DNA from: Pseudonocardia terrae
Lineage (GTDB): Bacteria; Actinomycetota; Actinomycetes; Mycobacteriales; Pseudonocardiaceae
Reading direction: 5' to 3'
Length of the DNA: 60,250 nt
NCBI RefSeq assembly: GCF_021343995.1
Contig: NZ_JAJTTE010000047.1
Location: 1 to 60,250, forward strand
In this document: positions 34,161 to 43,004 of the stretch, piece by piece
Layout: every line of letters starts with the position of its first letter
Numbering within the stretch: position 1 is the stretch's first letter
Program-made: the position numbers and the translations under genes
Notes under the pieces: generated by a model
What the model saw: the letters and a program-made list of their open reading frames with translations, nothing else
Database searches by the model: none
What the model was told of the DNA's origin: nothing

Positions 34161-35318
34161 GTGGACCGGCCCTGGGCGCGCGTCCCGCCGGCGGCCGGGA
34201 AGGCGCTGCGCCCCTACGTCGTGGGCGCCACCGACGAGATCATCGCCGAGGTCCGGGCGCAGGTCTCGGAGTACTCGCGGCCGCTGAAGGGCAACTTCGG
34301 CAACCGGATCACGCAGGGCGTCACGGTCGCGCTGGACCAGTTCGTCAGGCTGCTGGGCTCGGACACGGAGCTGCCGGACACCCGCATCTACGCCGAGCTG
34401 GGCCGCGTCGAGCACCGCGAGGGCCGCACGCTCGCCGCGCTGCAGAGCGCCTACCAGGTCGGCACGCGCACGGTCTGGCGCGCGGTCGGCGAGAGCCCGG
34501 TCGCGCGTGCCCTGCCGCCCGACGTGATCTTCGCGCTCGCCGAGGCGCTGTTCTCCTACGTCGAGCAGCTGTCGGCGGCGTCGGTCTCCGGCTGGGCCGA
34601 GGAGGAGGCCATGCGGGCCGGGTCCCTGCAGACCCGGCGCAACGCCCTGGTCGAGGCCCTGGTCACACAGCCGCCGGTCCCGCCGGCGGAGATCGAGAAG
34701 CTCGCCACCGCGGCGGGCTGGCCGCTTCCGGCGCGGCTGGCGGCCCTCGTCGTCGACGACGCCGTGGAGGTCGCCGGCCGGATCCCCGGCGCGGTCGCGG
34801 CCGACCTCGACCCGGCCGGGGTCGCGTTCGTGCCCGCGGTCCGCGAGGGGCTCGACGAGCTGGTGCGGGCCGCGCTGCGGGACCGGACGGCGGTCCTGGG
34901 GCCGGTCGTGCCGGCGGCCGAGGCACACCGGTCGGCGGCGCGGGCGCGGGCGGCCTGGCCGGCGCACGCGGCGGGGCTGCTCGCCCGGGACGGCGACCCG
35001 CTGCTGCGCGCCGACACCCACCTCGTCGAGCTGCTGCTGGTCGGGGCGCCCGACCTGGCCGCGGACCTGCGGGAGCGGGTACTCGGGCCGGTGCAGGACA
35101 TGCCGTCCGGCGCGGCGGCCCGCGCGCTGGAGACGCTGCGGGCCTGGCTCGACGCGCACGGCGACGTCACCACCGCGGCCGCGGCCCTGCACGTGCACCC
35201 GCAGACGGTGCGCTACCGCCTCGCCGGCCTGCGGGAGGTCTACGGCGAGGCCCTCGACGACCCCGCCCGCCGCCTCGAGCTGGAGGTCGGCCTCCGCGCC
35301 CTCGACGCGAAACCCTGA
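34161..35318 (+). CDS. PucR-family transcriptional regulator
   Basis: A 385-residue regulator with the C-terminal PucR helix-turn-helix (HGDVTTAAAALHVHPQTVRYRLAGLREVYG, about residues 335-365) after a GGDEF-like or diguanylate-cyclase-unrelated central domain. The N-terminal part (EYSRPLKGNFGNRITQGVTVALDQF) is the RsbRD-type N-terminal domain often seen in actinobacterial members. GTG at 34161, 5 nt after the ACT gene, suggests co-transcription. It converges on the fatty-acid desaturase and ferredoxin reductase genes, and in other actinobacteria such regulators adjoin these; control of membrane-lipid desaturation is a reasonable inference. Confidence 0.85.
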   Translation: MDRPWARVPPAAGKALRPYVVGATDEIIAEVRAQVSEYSRPLKGNFGNRITQGVTVALDQFVRLLGSDTELPDTRIYAELGRVEHREGRTLAALQSAYQVGTRTVWRAVGESPVARALPPDVIFALAEALFSYVEQLSAASVSGWAEEEAMRAGSLQTRRNALVEALVTQPPVPPAEIEKLATAAGWPLPARLAALVVDDAVEVAGRIPGAVAADLDPAGVAFVPAVREGLDELVRAALRDRTAVLGPVVPAAEAHRSAARARAAWPAHAAGLLARDGDPLLRADTHLVELLLVGAPDLAADLRERVLGPVQDMPSGAAARALETLRAWLDAHGDVTTAAAALHVHPQTVRYRLAGLREVYGEALDDPARRLELEVGLRALDAKP

Positions 35319-35324
35319 CGGGTT

Positions 35325-35463
35325 GTGGCTCCATGACGCGCGTATTCGGCCATCGATGTCGCCTTATGGAACCATAACGCGCTGATCCTGCCGTGGAATC
35401 CGCGTTATGGAGCCATAATGCGGTCGATGAGGATCGGAAACCGCATCATGGCTCCATGATGCG
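35325..35463. repeat. Four TTATGG-NN-CCATAA palindromes at exact 41-bp spacing
   Basis: Centres at 35329.5, 35370.5, 35411.5 and 35452.5 are spaced 41 bp each. Copy 3 (GCGTTATGG-AG-CCATAATGC) and copy 4 (GCATCATGG-CT-CCATGATGC) are near-perfect or perfect, copy 2 is good and copy 1 is degenerate. The intervening 18-21 bp differ. The cluster fills the gap between the convergent PucR and desaturase genes and uses the same consensus as the cluster at 23.7 kb. Confidence 0.87.
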
Positions 35464-35467
35464 TGGT

Positions 35468-36673
35468 CTACGCGGCGAGGCGGGCGGGGGCGACGCGGCG
35501 GACGGCCTTCCCGATCCGGCTGCGGGGCGTGGGCTTCGGGGCGCCGTAGCGCTCGTGGCCGCCGGGGAAGGCGAGCCGGAGGATCTTGCGCCACACCTTC
35601 GCGTACTGCGTCGGGAGCGGGCCGGCGTTGTACGGCAGGCCGTAGCGCTCGCAGATCTCCCGCACGCGCGGCGCGATCTCGGCGTAGCGGTTGCTGGGCA
35701 GGTCGGGGAAGAGGTGGTGCTCGATCTGGTGCGACAGGTTGCCGGTCATCAGGTGCATCGCCTTGCTGCCGGTCAGGTTCGCCGAGCCGAGCATCTGCCG
35801 GATGTACCACTCGCCCTGGGTCTCGCCCTCGAGCCGCTCCTCCTCGAAGGTCTCCGTGCCGTCCGGGAAGTGGCCGCAGAAGATCACCGCGTGCGACCAG
35901 ACGTTCCGCACGGTGTTGGCGGTGAGGTTCGCGACGAGCGTCGACAGCGCCGACGGGCCGGAGAGCAGCGGGAACAGCACGTAGTCCTTGGCCGCCTGCT
36001 TGCCGATCTTCCGGAAGGTCGCGGCGATCTGCGGCTTGGCCTCGGCCCAGGGCTTCTCGCCGCTCTTGATCTTGTCGGTCTCGATGTCGTAGAGCGCGAT
36101 GCCGTACTCGAAGATCAGCGACAGCCCGATGTTCGTGAACGGCTGCAGCAGGTGCTTCGGCCGCCACTCCTCCTCCGGCGTGATCCGCATGACCGTGTAG
36201 CCGAGGTCGCGGTCCTTCCCCCGGATGTTGGTGAAGGTGTGGTGCTCGTAGTTGTGCGAGCGCTTCCAGAACTCCGCCGGGTCGACGTGGTCCCAGTCCC
36301 AGGTCGTCGAGTGGATCTTCGGGTCCCGCATCCAGTCCCACTGGCCGTGCAGGATGTTGTGCCCGAGCTCCATGTTCTCGAGGATCTTGGCGACCGACAG
36401 CGCGGCGGTGCCCGCGATCCACGCCGGCGGGAACTTCGAGAACAGCAGCAGGGCGCGACCGCCGAACTCCAGGCCGCGCTGGGCGCGGATCACCGCGTGG
36501 ATGTAGCGGGCATCGCGTTCGCCGCGGGTGGCGACGACCTCCTCGCGGATCGCGTCGAGCTCCGCGCCGAGCGCCTCGACCTGCTCGGCCGTGAGGTGGG
36601 CGGCGGCGGAGACCTTCTCCCCGCCGTCCTCGGGGACGGTCTCGAGGGTGGTCCGGGGGTCGCGACGAAGCAT
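35468..36673 (-). CDS. Acyl-CoA/fatty acid desaturase (DesA3-like)
   Basis: A 401-residue integral-membrane di-iron desaturase. The three His clusters are present: GHNILHG (about residue 102), HNYEHHTFTN (about 138) and HQIEHHLFP (about 308). Hydrophobic stretches fit four membrane helices. The closest well-known counterpart is the M. tuberculosis stearoyl-CoA delta-9 desaturase DesA3, which works with the NADPH oxidoreductase Rv3230c; the same pair is adjacent here. ATG at 36673 has GGAGAG eight bases upstream and agrees with MLRRDPRTT. The end lies 5 nt from the palindrome cluster. Confidence 0.92.
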   Translation of the reverse strand: MLRRDPRTTLETVPEDGGEKVSAAAHLTAEQVEALGAELDAIREEVVATRGERDARYIHAVIRAQRGLEFGGRALLLFSKFPPAWIAGTAALSVAKILENMELGHNILHGQWDWMRDPKIHSTTWDWDHVDPAEFWKRSHNYEHHTFTNIRGKDRDLGYTVMRITPEEEWRPKHLLQPFTNIGLSLIFEYGIALYDIETDKIKSGEKPWAEAKPQIAATFRKIGKQAAKDYVLFPLLSGPSALSTLVANLTANTVRNVWSHAVIFCGHFPDGTETFEEERLEGETQGEWYIRQMLGSANLTGSKAMHLMTGNLSHQIEHHLFPDLPSNRYAEIAPRVREICERYGLPYNAGPLPTQYAKVWRKILRLAFPGGHERYGAPKPTPRSRIGKAVRRVAPARLAA

Positions 36674-36727
36674 GCGGTGTCTCTCCAGCTCAGTGGGTCG
36701 TGAGTCGCAGGGGGCTGCGCTCACGGT

Positions 36728-37816
36728 CTACAGGTCGAGGGTGATGTCGCCGGTGGGAGCGGAGACGCAGGTGCGGACCGGACGGCCCGGTTGGTCGGCG
36801 GCGTCGATCAGGTCGCCGGACTGCAGGTCCCGGACGGCGCCGGCCTGCAGCTTCCCGACGCAGGTGTGGCAGATCCCCATCCGGCACCCGTTGGGCAGCA
36901 GGGCGCCGGCGGCCTCCCCGGCCAGCAGGACGGGGGTGTCGGACTCGGCGTCGGCGACGAGGCCGCTGGCGGCGAACGTGATCCGCCCGCCGGTCCCGGT
37001 CGCGCTCCCGACCCGCTTCGGGGCGAACCGCTCGACGTGCAGCAGCTCCGGGTCCCCCACCCGCTCCCAGTGCTCGGCGAGGGTGTCGAGCAGGCCGGCG
37101 GGCCCGCAGGCCCAGGTCTCGCGGACGGCCCAGTCCGGCACGGCGTCGGCGAGGGTGTCCGGGGTGAGCCGGCCCGCCCCCGCGGTGTGCCGCTCGACGA
37201 GCCGGAGCCCGGTCCGCGCGGCCAACGCGCGCAGCTCCGGGCCGAACACCACGTCGTCGGGCGTGCGGTCGCAGTGGACCAGGACCGCGCCGGAGAGCGC
37301 TGCGGGGTCGAGCGAGCGCAACATCCCCATGACGGGCGTGATGCCGCTGCCCGCGGTGACGAACAGCAGCTTCTCCGGCGTCGGCTCGGGGAGCGTGAAC
37401 TCCCCCGCCGCCGGCCCGAGCCCGACGACGGTGCCCACGGGGGTGTCGTGCGCCAGCCGGCCGGACAGGATCCCGCCCGGCACGGCGGTGACCGCGACCG
37501 ACAGCAGCCGATCGCCCGGCCGCGAGGTGACCGAGTAGGTCCGCCAGTGCCAGACGCCCGCGACCTGCAGCCCGATCCCGAGGTACTGGCCGGGGACGTG
37601 CCGCGCGAACGGCGTGCCCGGCCGCAGCACCAGCGTGGTGGTGTCGGGGGTCTCGCGGACGACCCGCACCACGCGGGCGCGCGGCGCGGACCGCGACCAC
37701 ATCGGGTTCAGGGTGCCCAGCACGTCGTCGGGTACCAGGGGCGTGATCAGCAGCCCGGCGGCGGCCCGGACACGCCGGGCCATGCGGCTGTCCCGAAACC
37801 GGCTTGCAGAGCTCAT
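36728..37816 (-). CDS. Ferredoxin-NADP reductase-type oxidoreductase with C-terminal [2Fe-2S] domain
   Basis: A 362-residue electron-transfer protein supplying the desaturase. It has an FAD-binding RxYS motif in WRTYSVTSRPGDRLL, an NAD(P) domain beginning LLFVTAGSGITPVMGMLRSL and CDRTPDDVVFG, and a plant-type ferredoxin domain at the C-terminus with CRMGICHTCVGKL and a last Cys in RTCVSAPTG. The order and domain content match Rv3230c. ATG at 37816 is the start; a 54-nt gap separates it from the desaturase, consistent with an operon. Confidence 0.92.
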   Translation of the reverse strand: MSSASRFRDSRMARRVRAAAGLLITPLVPDDVLGTLNPMWSRSAPRARVVRVVRETPDTTTLVLRPGTPFARHVPGQYLGIGLQVAGVWHWRTYSVTSRPGDRLLSVAVTAVPGGILSGRLAHDTPVGTVVGLGPAAGEFTLPEPTPEKLLFVTAGSGITPVMGMLRSLDPAALSGAVLVHCDRTPDDVVFGPELRALAARTGLRLVERHTAGAGRLTPDTLADAVPDWAVRETWACGPAGLLDTLAEHWERVGDPELLHVERFAPKRVGSATGTGGRITFAASGLVADAESDTPVLLAGEAAGALLPNGCRMGICHTCVGKLQAGAVRDLQSGDLIDAADQPGRPVRTCVSAPTGDITLDL

Positions 37817-37970
37817 GGCGTCAACGGTAGGGATCACGGATCGGTCACGACCACGACGACGGCCACGGCGTGCGGCCGGTTTCTGTTGCCCAACCAACAA
37901 GCTCGACGGACGGGCGTGACGATCGGCCCGAGCGGGAACTCCCGGGATTTCCCGGTCGTTCGGGCGGCCC
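37817..37970. other. Intergenic region upstream of the reductase
   Basis: It contains a 14-bp palindrome CCGGGATTTCCCGG (37942-37955), 15 nt downstream of the BKACE stop, within an imperfect longer stem; possibly a terminator. No gene seen. Confidence 0.4.
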
Positions 37971-38693
37971 TCAGACGCGGATGGCGAGCGCGGCGCGGAC
38001 GAGGTCGTCGTTGCCCGTGGCGAGCCAGCCGTCCGGCCGCACCAGCACGTCCTCGAAGCCGATCCGGGTGTCGACGCCCATCCGCAGCGCGTACTCCAGC
38101 ACCGGCCAGGCGCCGTCCTCCTCGCCGTGCAGCAGCACCGGCACGGGGAGCTGGCCGAGCGCCCGCACGATCCGGACCGCCTCGGCGACCGCGGTCTCCG
38201 GGTCCGACACCACGGTCGACTCGGCGAGCACGCGCACGGTCATCGGCGGGACGCCGCTCTGCCGCAGGGTGACGGCGTCGCCGCTGGTCCACACGCCGAG
38301 CTCGACGCCGATGCCCACCGACGCCGCCGCGCGGCAGACCTCCACCCAGCCCTTCTCGTGGACGTTGACCGAGCAGACGTCCGGCTTGCCCAGCCCGAGC
38401 CGCCCCCAGCTGAGCACGGCCTCGATGCGCAGGTTCGGGTCCGGCTGGATCCACCGGCCCGTGGTCACGCCGATCTCGACGCCCGGGGCCTCCTGGCGGA
38501 TCAGCGCCACCGCGTCGCCGACGTGGACCGGGTCGATCGTCTCGTGGCCGAGCGGGTCCCGCGGGTGGACGTGCACGGAGTTGACGCCGAGGCGGGCGAC
38601 CGCGCGGGCGTCGCGGGCGAGGTGCCGGGCGAGGACGGGCAGCGCCGGGTGCGCGTCCTCCGGACGCGAACCGTTCAGAACCGCCTGCAGCAC
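37971..38693 (-). CDS. BKACE (beta-keto acid cleavage enzyme, DUF849) family protein
   Basis: A 240-residue TIM-barrel protein of the 3-keto-5-aminohexanoate cleavage family, which splits beta-keto acids with acetyl-CoA. The metal-binding signature VHVHPRDPLGHET lies near residues 39-51, and TTGRWIQPDPNLR, SVNVHEKGWVEV and a late GFEDVLVRPDGWLA follow. It is somewhat shorter than the usual 270-300 residues. GTG at 38693 with GGAGGAG upstream is preferred to 38741. Substrate unknown. The second conserved metal His pair should be checked by alignment. Confidence 0.85.
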   Translation of the reverse strand: MLQAVLNGSRPEDAHPALPVLARHLARDARAVARLGVNSVHVHPRDPLGHETIDPVHVGDAVALIRQEAPGVEIGVTTGRWIQPDPNLRIEAVLSWGRLGLGKPDVCSVNVHEKGWVEVCRAAASVGIGVELGVWTSGDAVTLRQSGVPPMTVRVLAESTVVSDPETAVAEAVRIVRALGQLPVPVLLHGEEDGAWPVLEYALRMGVDTRIGFEDVLVRPDGWLATGNDDLVRAALAIRV

Positions 38694-38857
38694 CGTGCTC
38701 TCCTCCGTCTCCAGGATCCGCACCGCACCCCACGCCGGCACCGGACGGCGCGACGACCGGTCAGGCCCGTGCGGGGAGCGGAAGCCGCGAGCCTAGTGGG
38801 CCGCCGGTACGGGTCCGCGCGGCCGGGCCGGGAGGTCCCTCCATGTGCTGACGCGTG

Positions 38858-41224
38858 TCACGATCCCGACGCGGCCCCGGCGTGTCGGGTGGCCTCCTCC
38901 GGGCCGCGGTCCAGCAGCACCCGGAAGCCCTCCTCGTCGAGCACCGGGACGCCGAGCTCGACGGCCTTGTCGTACTTGGAGCCCGGGGCGTCGCCGGCCA
39001 CGAGGAAGGCCGTCTTCTTCGAGACCGAGCCGGCGGCCCGGCCGCCGCGGGCCATGATCGCGTCCTTGGCCTCGTCCCGGGAGAAGTTCTCCATCGAGCC
39101 GGTGATCACGATCGACAGGCCCTCCAGGGTGCGCGGGACCGACTCGTCGACCTCGTCGACCATCTGCACCCCGGCGGCCCGCCACTTCGCGACGACCTCG
39201 CGGTGCCAGTCGACGGTGAACCAGTCCCGCACGGCGGCGGCGATCGTGGGGCCCACGCCCTCGACGCCGGCGATCGGCGCCAGGGCCGCTGCGACCGCCT
39301 TCGCCTGCGCGCGGGTGGCCGTCTTCTGGGCCTTCTCCTCCTCGGCGGCGAGGGCCTCGGGATCGGCGTCGTCGGTGGAGGTGTCGGCGGAGCCGTCTGC
39401 CGAGCCGTCGGCGGAGCCGCCGGCGTTCGCGTCGGCGGGGACCGCCGGCGCCTCCGACCCGTCCGGCTCCTCGGCCGCGGACCCGTCCGAGGTGATCTCC
39501 ACCCCGGCCTTCTCGGTCTCCTCCCACGCCGTGGCGGCGGCCTGCTCGATCGCCTCCATGGAGTGGAACTCGCGGGCCAGGGCCTGCGCCGCGGTGGGCC
39601 CGACGTGCCGGATCGACAGCCCGACGAGCACCCGCCACAACGGCCGGTCCCTCGCCGCCTCGAGGTTCTGCAGCAGCTTCCGGCCGTTGGCCGACAGCGC
39701 CCCCGCCTTGGTGCGGAAGAGGTCGACCTGCAGCAGGTCCTCCTCGGTGAGGGCGAAGACGTCGCCCTCGTCGTGCACCACGCCGGACCTCAGCAGGGCG
39801 GTGGCGGCCTCGTAGCCCAGGCCCTCGATGTCGAACGACCCGCGGCCGGCCACGTGGAACAGGCGCTCGCGCAGTTGTGCGGGGCAGGACCGGGCGTTGG
39901 GGCAGCGCTGGTCGACGTCGCCCGCCTTCTGCCGCACCAGCTCGGTGCCGCACTCCGGGCAGTGCGTGGGCATGACGAACGCCCGCTCCTCGCCCGTGCG
40001 CACGTCCGTGACCGGGCCCAGTACCTCGGGGATCACGTCGCCCGCCTTGCGGATGACCACCCGGTCGCCGATCAGCACGCCCTTGCGGCGCACCTCGTCC
40101 TCGTTGTGCAGGGTGGCCATCGAGACCGTGGACCCGGCGACCAGCACCGGCTCCATGACCGCGAACGGGGTGACCCGGCCGGTGCGCCCGACGTTGACCT
40201 GGATGTCGAGGAGCGTGGTGGTGGCCTCCTCGGGCGGGTACTTGTAGGCGATCGCCCAGCGGGGCGCGCGCGAGGTGGCGCCGAGCCGGCGCTGCAGGGC
40301 CACCTCGTCGACCTTCACGACCACGCCGTCGATCTCGTGCTCGATGTCGTGCCGGTGCTCGCCCCAGTACGCGACGTGCGCCACCACCTCGTCGATCGAG
40401 GTGAAGACGGTGGTGCGGGTGGAGACGGGCAGCCCCCACGCCTGCAGCGCCTCGTAGGAGTGCGACTGGGTGACCGGGGTGAAGCCCTTCCGCTTGCCCA
40501 GCCCGTGGCAGATCAGCCGCAGGTTGCGGGACGCGGTGACCCGCGGGTCCTTCTGCCGCAGCGAGCCGGCGGCGGTGTTGCGCGGGTTCGCGAACGGGGG
40601 CTTGCCCGCCTCGACGAGCGCGGCGTTGAGGCGCTGGAAGTCCTCGAGCCGGAAGTAGACCTCGCCGCGCACCTCGACGAGCTCGGGCACCGGGAACTCC
40701 GCGGTGCCGGTGAGTTTCTCGGGCACCTCCTCGAGGGTGCGCATGTTGAGCGTGATGTCCTCGCCCGTGCGCCCGTCCCCCCGGGTGAGCGCCCGGGTGA
40801 GCACCCCGTTCTCGTAGAGCAGGTTCACCGCGAGCCCGTCGATCTTCAGCTCGCACAGGTAGTGCAGGTCCGACCCGACCTCGCGGACGGTGCGCTCCGC
40901 CCAGGCGCGCAGGTCCTCCTCGCTGAACGCGTTGTCCAGGCTGAGCATGCGCTCGAGGTGGTCGTACGCGGTGAACTCGGTGGAGAACCTCCCCCCGACC
41001 TTCTGGGTCGGCGAGTCCGGGGTGCGGAGCTCGGGGAACTCCTCCTCCAGCGCGATCAGCCCGCGCCACAGCTCGTCGAACTGGCCGTCCGAGACCACGG
41101 GTGCGTCGAGCACGTAGTAGCGGAACTGGTGGTCCGCGACCTCGGTGGCCAGCGCGGCGTGCCGCTCCCGCACGTCGTCGGGAACGGTGCTGGTGGGGGG
41201 GCTCGCTGTCCGGTCCGCGCTCAC
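38858..41224 (-). CDS. ligA: NAD-dependent DNA ligase
   Basis: A 788-residue replicative DNA ligase. The adenylated Lys is in CELKIDGLAVNLL (about residue 120), the OB fold contains RAPRWAIAYKYPPEEA, the zinc finger is CPECGTEL plus CPNARSCPAQ, helix-hairpin-helix repeats follow (SIRHVGPTAAQALA) and a C-terminal BRCT domain starts TLEGLSIVITGS. Unusually, residues about 577-637 are an acidic, Ala/Ser-rich insertion with GSAD repeats placed between HhH elements; usual LigA is 660-700 residues. GTG at 41224 is used; a GTG at 41254 is an alternative. Corresponds to Rv3014c. Confidence 0.96.
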   Translation of the reverse strand: MSADRTASPPTSTVPDDVRERHAALATEVADHQFRYYVLDAPVVSDGQFDELWRGLIALEEEFPELRTPDSPTQKVGGRFSTEFTAYDHLERMLSLDNAFSEEDLRAWAERTVREVGSDLHYLCELKIDGLAVNLLYENGVLTRALTRGDGRTGEDITLNMRTLEEVPEKLTGTAEFPVPELVEVRGEVYFRLEDFQRLNAALVEAGKPPFANPRNTAAGSLRQKDPRVTASRNLRLICHGLGKRKGFTPVTQSHSYEALQAWGLPVSTRTTVFTSIDEVVAHVAYWGEHRHDIEHEIDGVVVKVDEVALQRRLGATSRAPRWAIAYKYPPEEATTTLLDIQVNVGRTGRVTPFAVMEPVLVAGSTVSMATLHNEDEVRRKGVLIGDRVVIRKAGDVIPEVLGPVTDVRTGEERAFVMPTHCPECGTELVRQKAGDVDQRCPNARSCPAQLRERLFHVAGRGSFDIEGLGYEAATALLRSGVVHDEGDVFALTEEDLLQVDLFRTKAGALSANGRKLLQNLEAARDRPLWRVLVGLSIRHVGPTAAQALAREFHSMEAIEQAAATAWEETEKAGVEITSDGSAAEEPDGSEAPAVPADANAGGSADGSADGSADTSTDDADPEALAAEEEKAQKTATRAQAKAVAAALAPIAGVEGVGPTIAAAVRDWFTVDWHREVVAKWRAAGVQMVDEVDESVPRTLEGLSIVITGSMENFSRDEAKDAIMARGGRAAGSVSKKTAFLVAGDAPGSKYDKAVELGVPVLDEEGFRVLLDRGPEEATRHAGAASGS

Positions 41225-41300
41225 GGGTGGCAGGTTAGTAGGCCCCACCGACACTTCCCGGACGAGCGGGCGCCGCTCACCGCGCCGCTCACCGCGCCAT

Positions 41301-43004
41301 TCACCGTGCCGCGGCCGCCCACTCCCGCAGCGCGGCGGCGCGGATCTTGGTGCCGTTGGTCCCCGAGGTGGTCGGCATCGCCTCGATGACGTGCACCGTC
41401 TCCGGGACCTTGAACTTGGCCAGCCCCTCGGCGCACCAGGCCCGCAGCGCAGCCGGGTCCGGCGCGCGGCCCTCCTCGGGCACCACGAAACCGATCGCGA
41501 CCGTGGCTCCGGAAGTGTCGGGGACGCCGACGACCTTCGCGGTGTGCACGTCCGGGTGCGCGGCCAGCCGCACCTCGATCTCCGCGGGGTCGACGAGGAA
41601 GCCGTGCAGCCGCAGGGCGTCGCCCATCCGGCAGACGTAGGCGAACACGCCGTCGTCGACGATCGTGCCCAGGTCGCCGGAGTGGAACCAGCCGTCGCGC
41701 GTGAAGGCGCCGGGGACCTCGGCGCCCAGGTACGCGTCGACCACGTTGGGCCCGCGGAACTGCAGCTCGCCCTCGTGCCCGGTGGCGAGCACCTCCTCGG
41801 TGACCGGGTCGGCCACCCGTACCTCGATGCCGGGGTGGACGACGCGGCCGCCGCCGACCCAGCGGGCCGGCTCCGGCTCGTCGTGCGGCCAGTGGGCGGT
41901 GAGCGCGAACAGCTCCGAGGAGCCGTAGACCCCCGAGGTGAGGGTGCCGAACTCGTCGCGCGCCCACGCGGCCAGCTCGCGGGAGCGGCCCTGGAAGTCC
42001 GCGACGCCCCACCAGCGCCAGGCCGAGAGGTCCCGCGGGCGCTCCCGCCACGCCTCCGCCAGCCGCAGCACCAGGTCGTCGCCCCCGACGACGTGTGTGA
42101 CGCCGAGGGACTCCATGTCGTCGAGCACCGCGTCGGCCGAGAACACCGGCGCGAACACGCAGACCCCGCCGGCGGCCAGCGCGGCCATCGCCGTCTGGTA
42201 GCCGAACACCCCGGACAGCGGCAGCGCGCAGAGCACGGGGTCGCCCTCGGCGATCCTGAGCGTCGCGGCGTCGGCAGCCGCGTGGGCCAGTACGCCGGCG
42301 GCGGAGTGCGCCGCGAGCTTGGGCATGCCGGTCGAGCCGGAGGTCGTGAACGCCACGGCGAGGTCCGCCGGGTCCGAGGCAGGCACCGTGCCGTCGATCG
42401 AGCCGTCGGCCAGGGTGGGCACCCAGGCGCCGCCGCCGGCGTCGGCGACCGCCGGGTCCGGCGCCTCCCGGCCCGGTCCGGCGACGACCGCGACGGGCGG
42501 GGCGGGCCCGTCCCCGATCGCCTCCTTCAGCCGGCCGAGCAGGTCGAGCCCGTGGAAGTCGTGCGCCAGGGCGACGAGCTTCGGCCGGGCGCGCTCGAGG
42601 ACGTGCCGGACCTCCTCGACGTTGTACCGGGTGTTGATCCCGATGACGTGCGCCCCGCGCGCGGCGACCGCGAACTGCCAGGCCAGCGCGTCGCTCCAGT
42701 TGGGCATCCACACGGCGACGCAGTCGCCGGCGCCGATCCCGCGGGTGCGCAGCTCCTCGGCCAGCGCACCGGTGCGGCGCCACAGCTCGCCGCGGGTGAC
42801 CGAGATCCGCTCGCCCGCCGGGCCCTTGTCCACCACGACGACCGGGTCGGACTCCCGCGCGGCGAGCCGGCCGAGCAGGTCGGGGAGGTCCCGCGGCACG
42901 GGGCCCGACGCCGGGAGCGGCGAGACGCGGTGCGGGGCGACGAGCGGCTCGCGCTCCACGTCCTGGCCGACCGCCACGTCCGTTCCGTCCGCGACCCCGC
43001 TCAT
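41301..43004 (-). CDS. AMP-forming acyl-CoA synthetase / CoA ligase
   Basis: A 567-residue ANL-superfamily ligase activating a carboxylic acid to its CoA thioester. The P-loop-like motif TTSGSTGMPKLAAHS lies near residue 235, the YGSSE motif (GVYGSSELFALTAHW) near 360 with GWFHSGDLG and the hinge region around 445, and the catalytic Lys near the C-terminus in TNGTKIRAAAL. The substrate cannot be told. Its ATG overlaps the stop of the hydrolase as ATGA, and the three minus-strand genes form one operon under the divergent TetR gene. Confidence 0.88.
   Translation of the reverse strand: MSGVADGTDVAVGQDVEREPLVAPHRVSPLPASGPVPRDLPDLLGRLAARESDPVVVVDKGPAGERISVTRGELWRRTGALAEELRTRGIGAGDCVAVWMPNWSDALAWQFAVAARGAHVIGINTRYNVEEVRHVLERARPKLVALAHDFHGLDLLGRLKEAIGDGPAPPVAVVAGPGREAPDPAVADAGGGAWVPTLADGSIDGTVPASDPADLAVAFTTSGSTGMPKLAAHSAAGVLAHAAADAATLRIAEGDPVLCALPLSGVFGYQTAMAALAAGGVCVFAPVFSADAVLDDMESLGVTHVVGGDDLVLRLAEAWRERPRDLSAWRWWGVADFQGRSRELAAWARDEFGTLTSGVYGSSELFALTAHWPHDEPEPARWVGGGRVVHPGIEVRVADPVTEEVLATGHEGELQFRGPNVVDAYLGAEVPGAFTRDGWFHSGDLGTIVDDGVFAYVCRMGDALRLHGFLVDPAEIEVRLAAHPDVHTAKVVGVPDTSGATVAIGFVVPEEGRAPDPAALRAWCAEGLAKFKVPETVHVIEAMPTTSGTNGTKIRAAALREWAAAAR

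Noticed and set aside
35325..35463. CRISPR-like array
   Set aside because: The repeats are short, degenerate palindromes, only four copies, with no leader or cas genes.
41264..41310. Imperfect 12-bp repeats (CCGCTCACCGCG) around the stop of the CoA ligase gene
   Set aside because: Only three short GC-rich copies; may be chance or slippage, with no sign of function.
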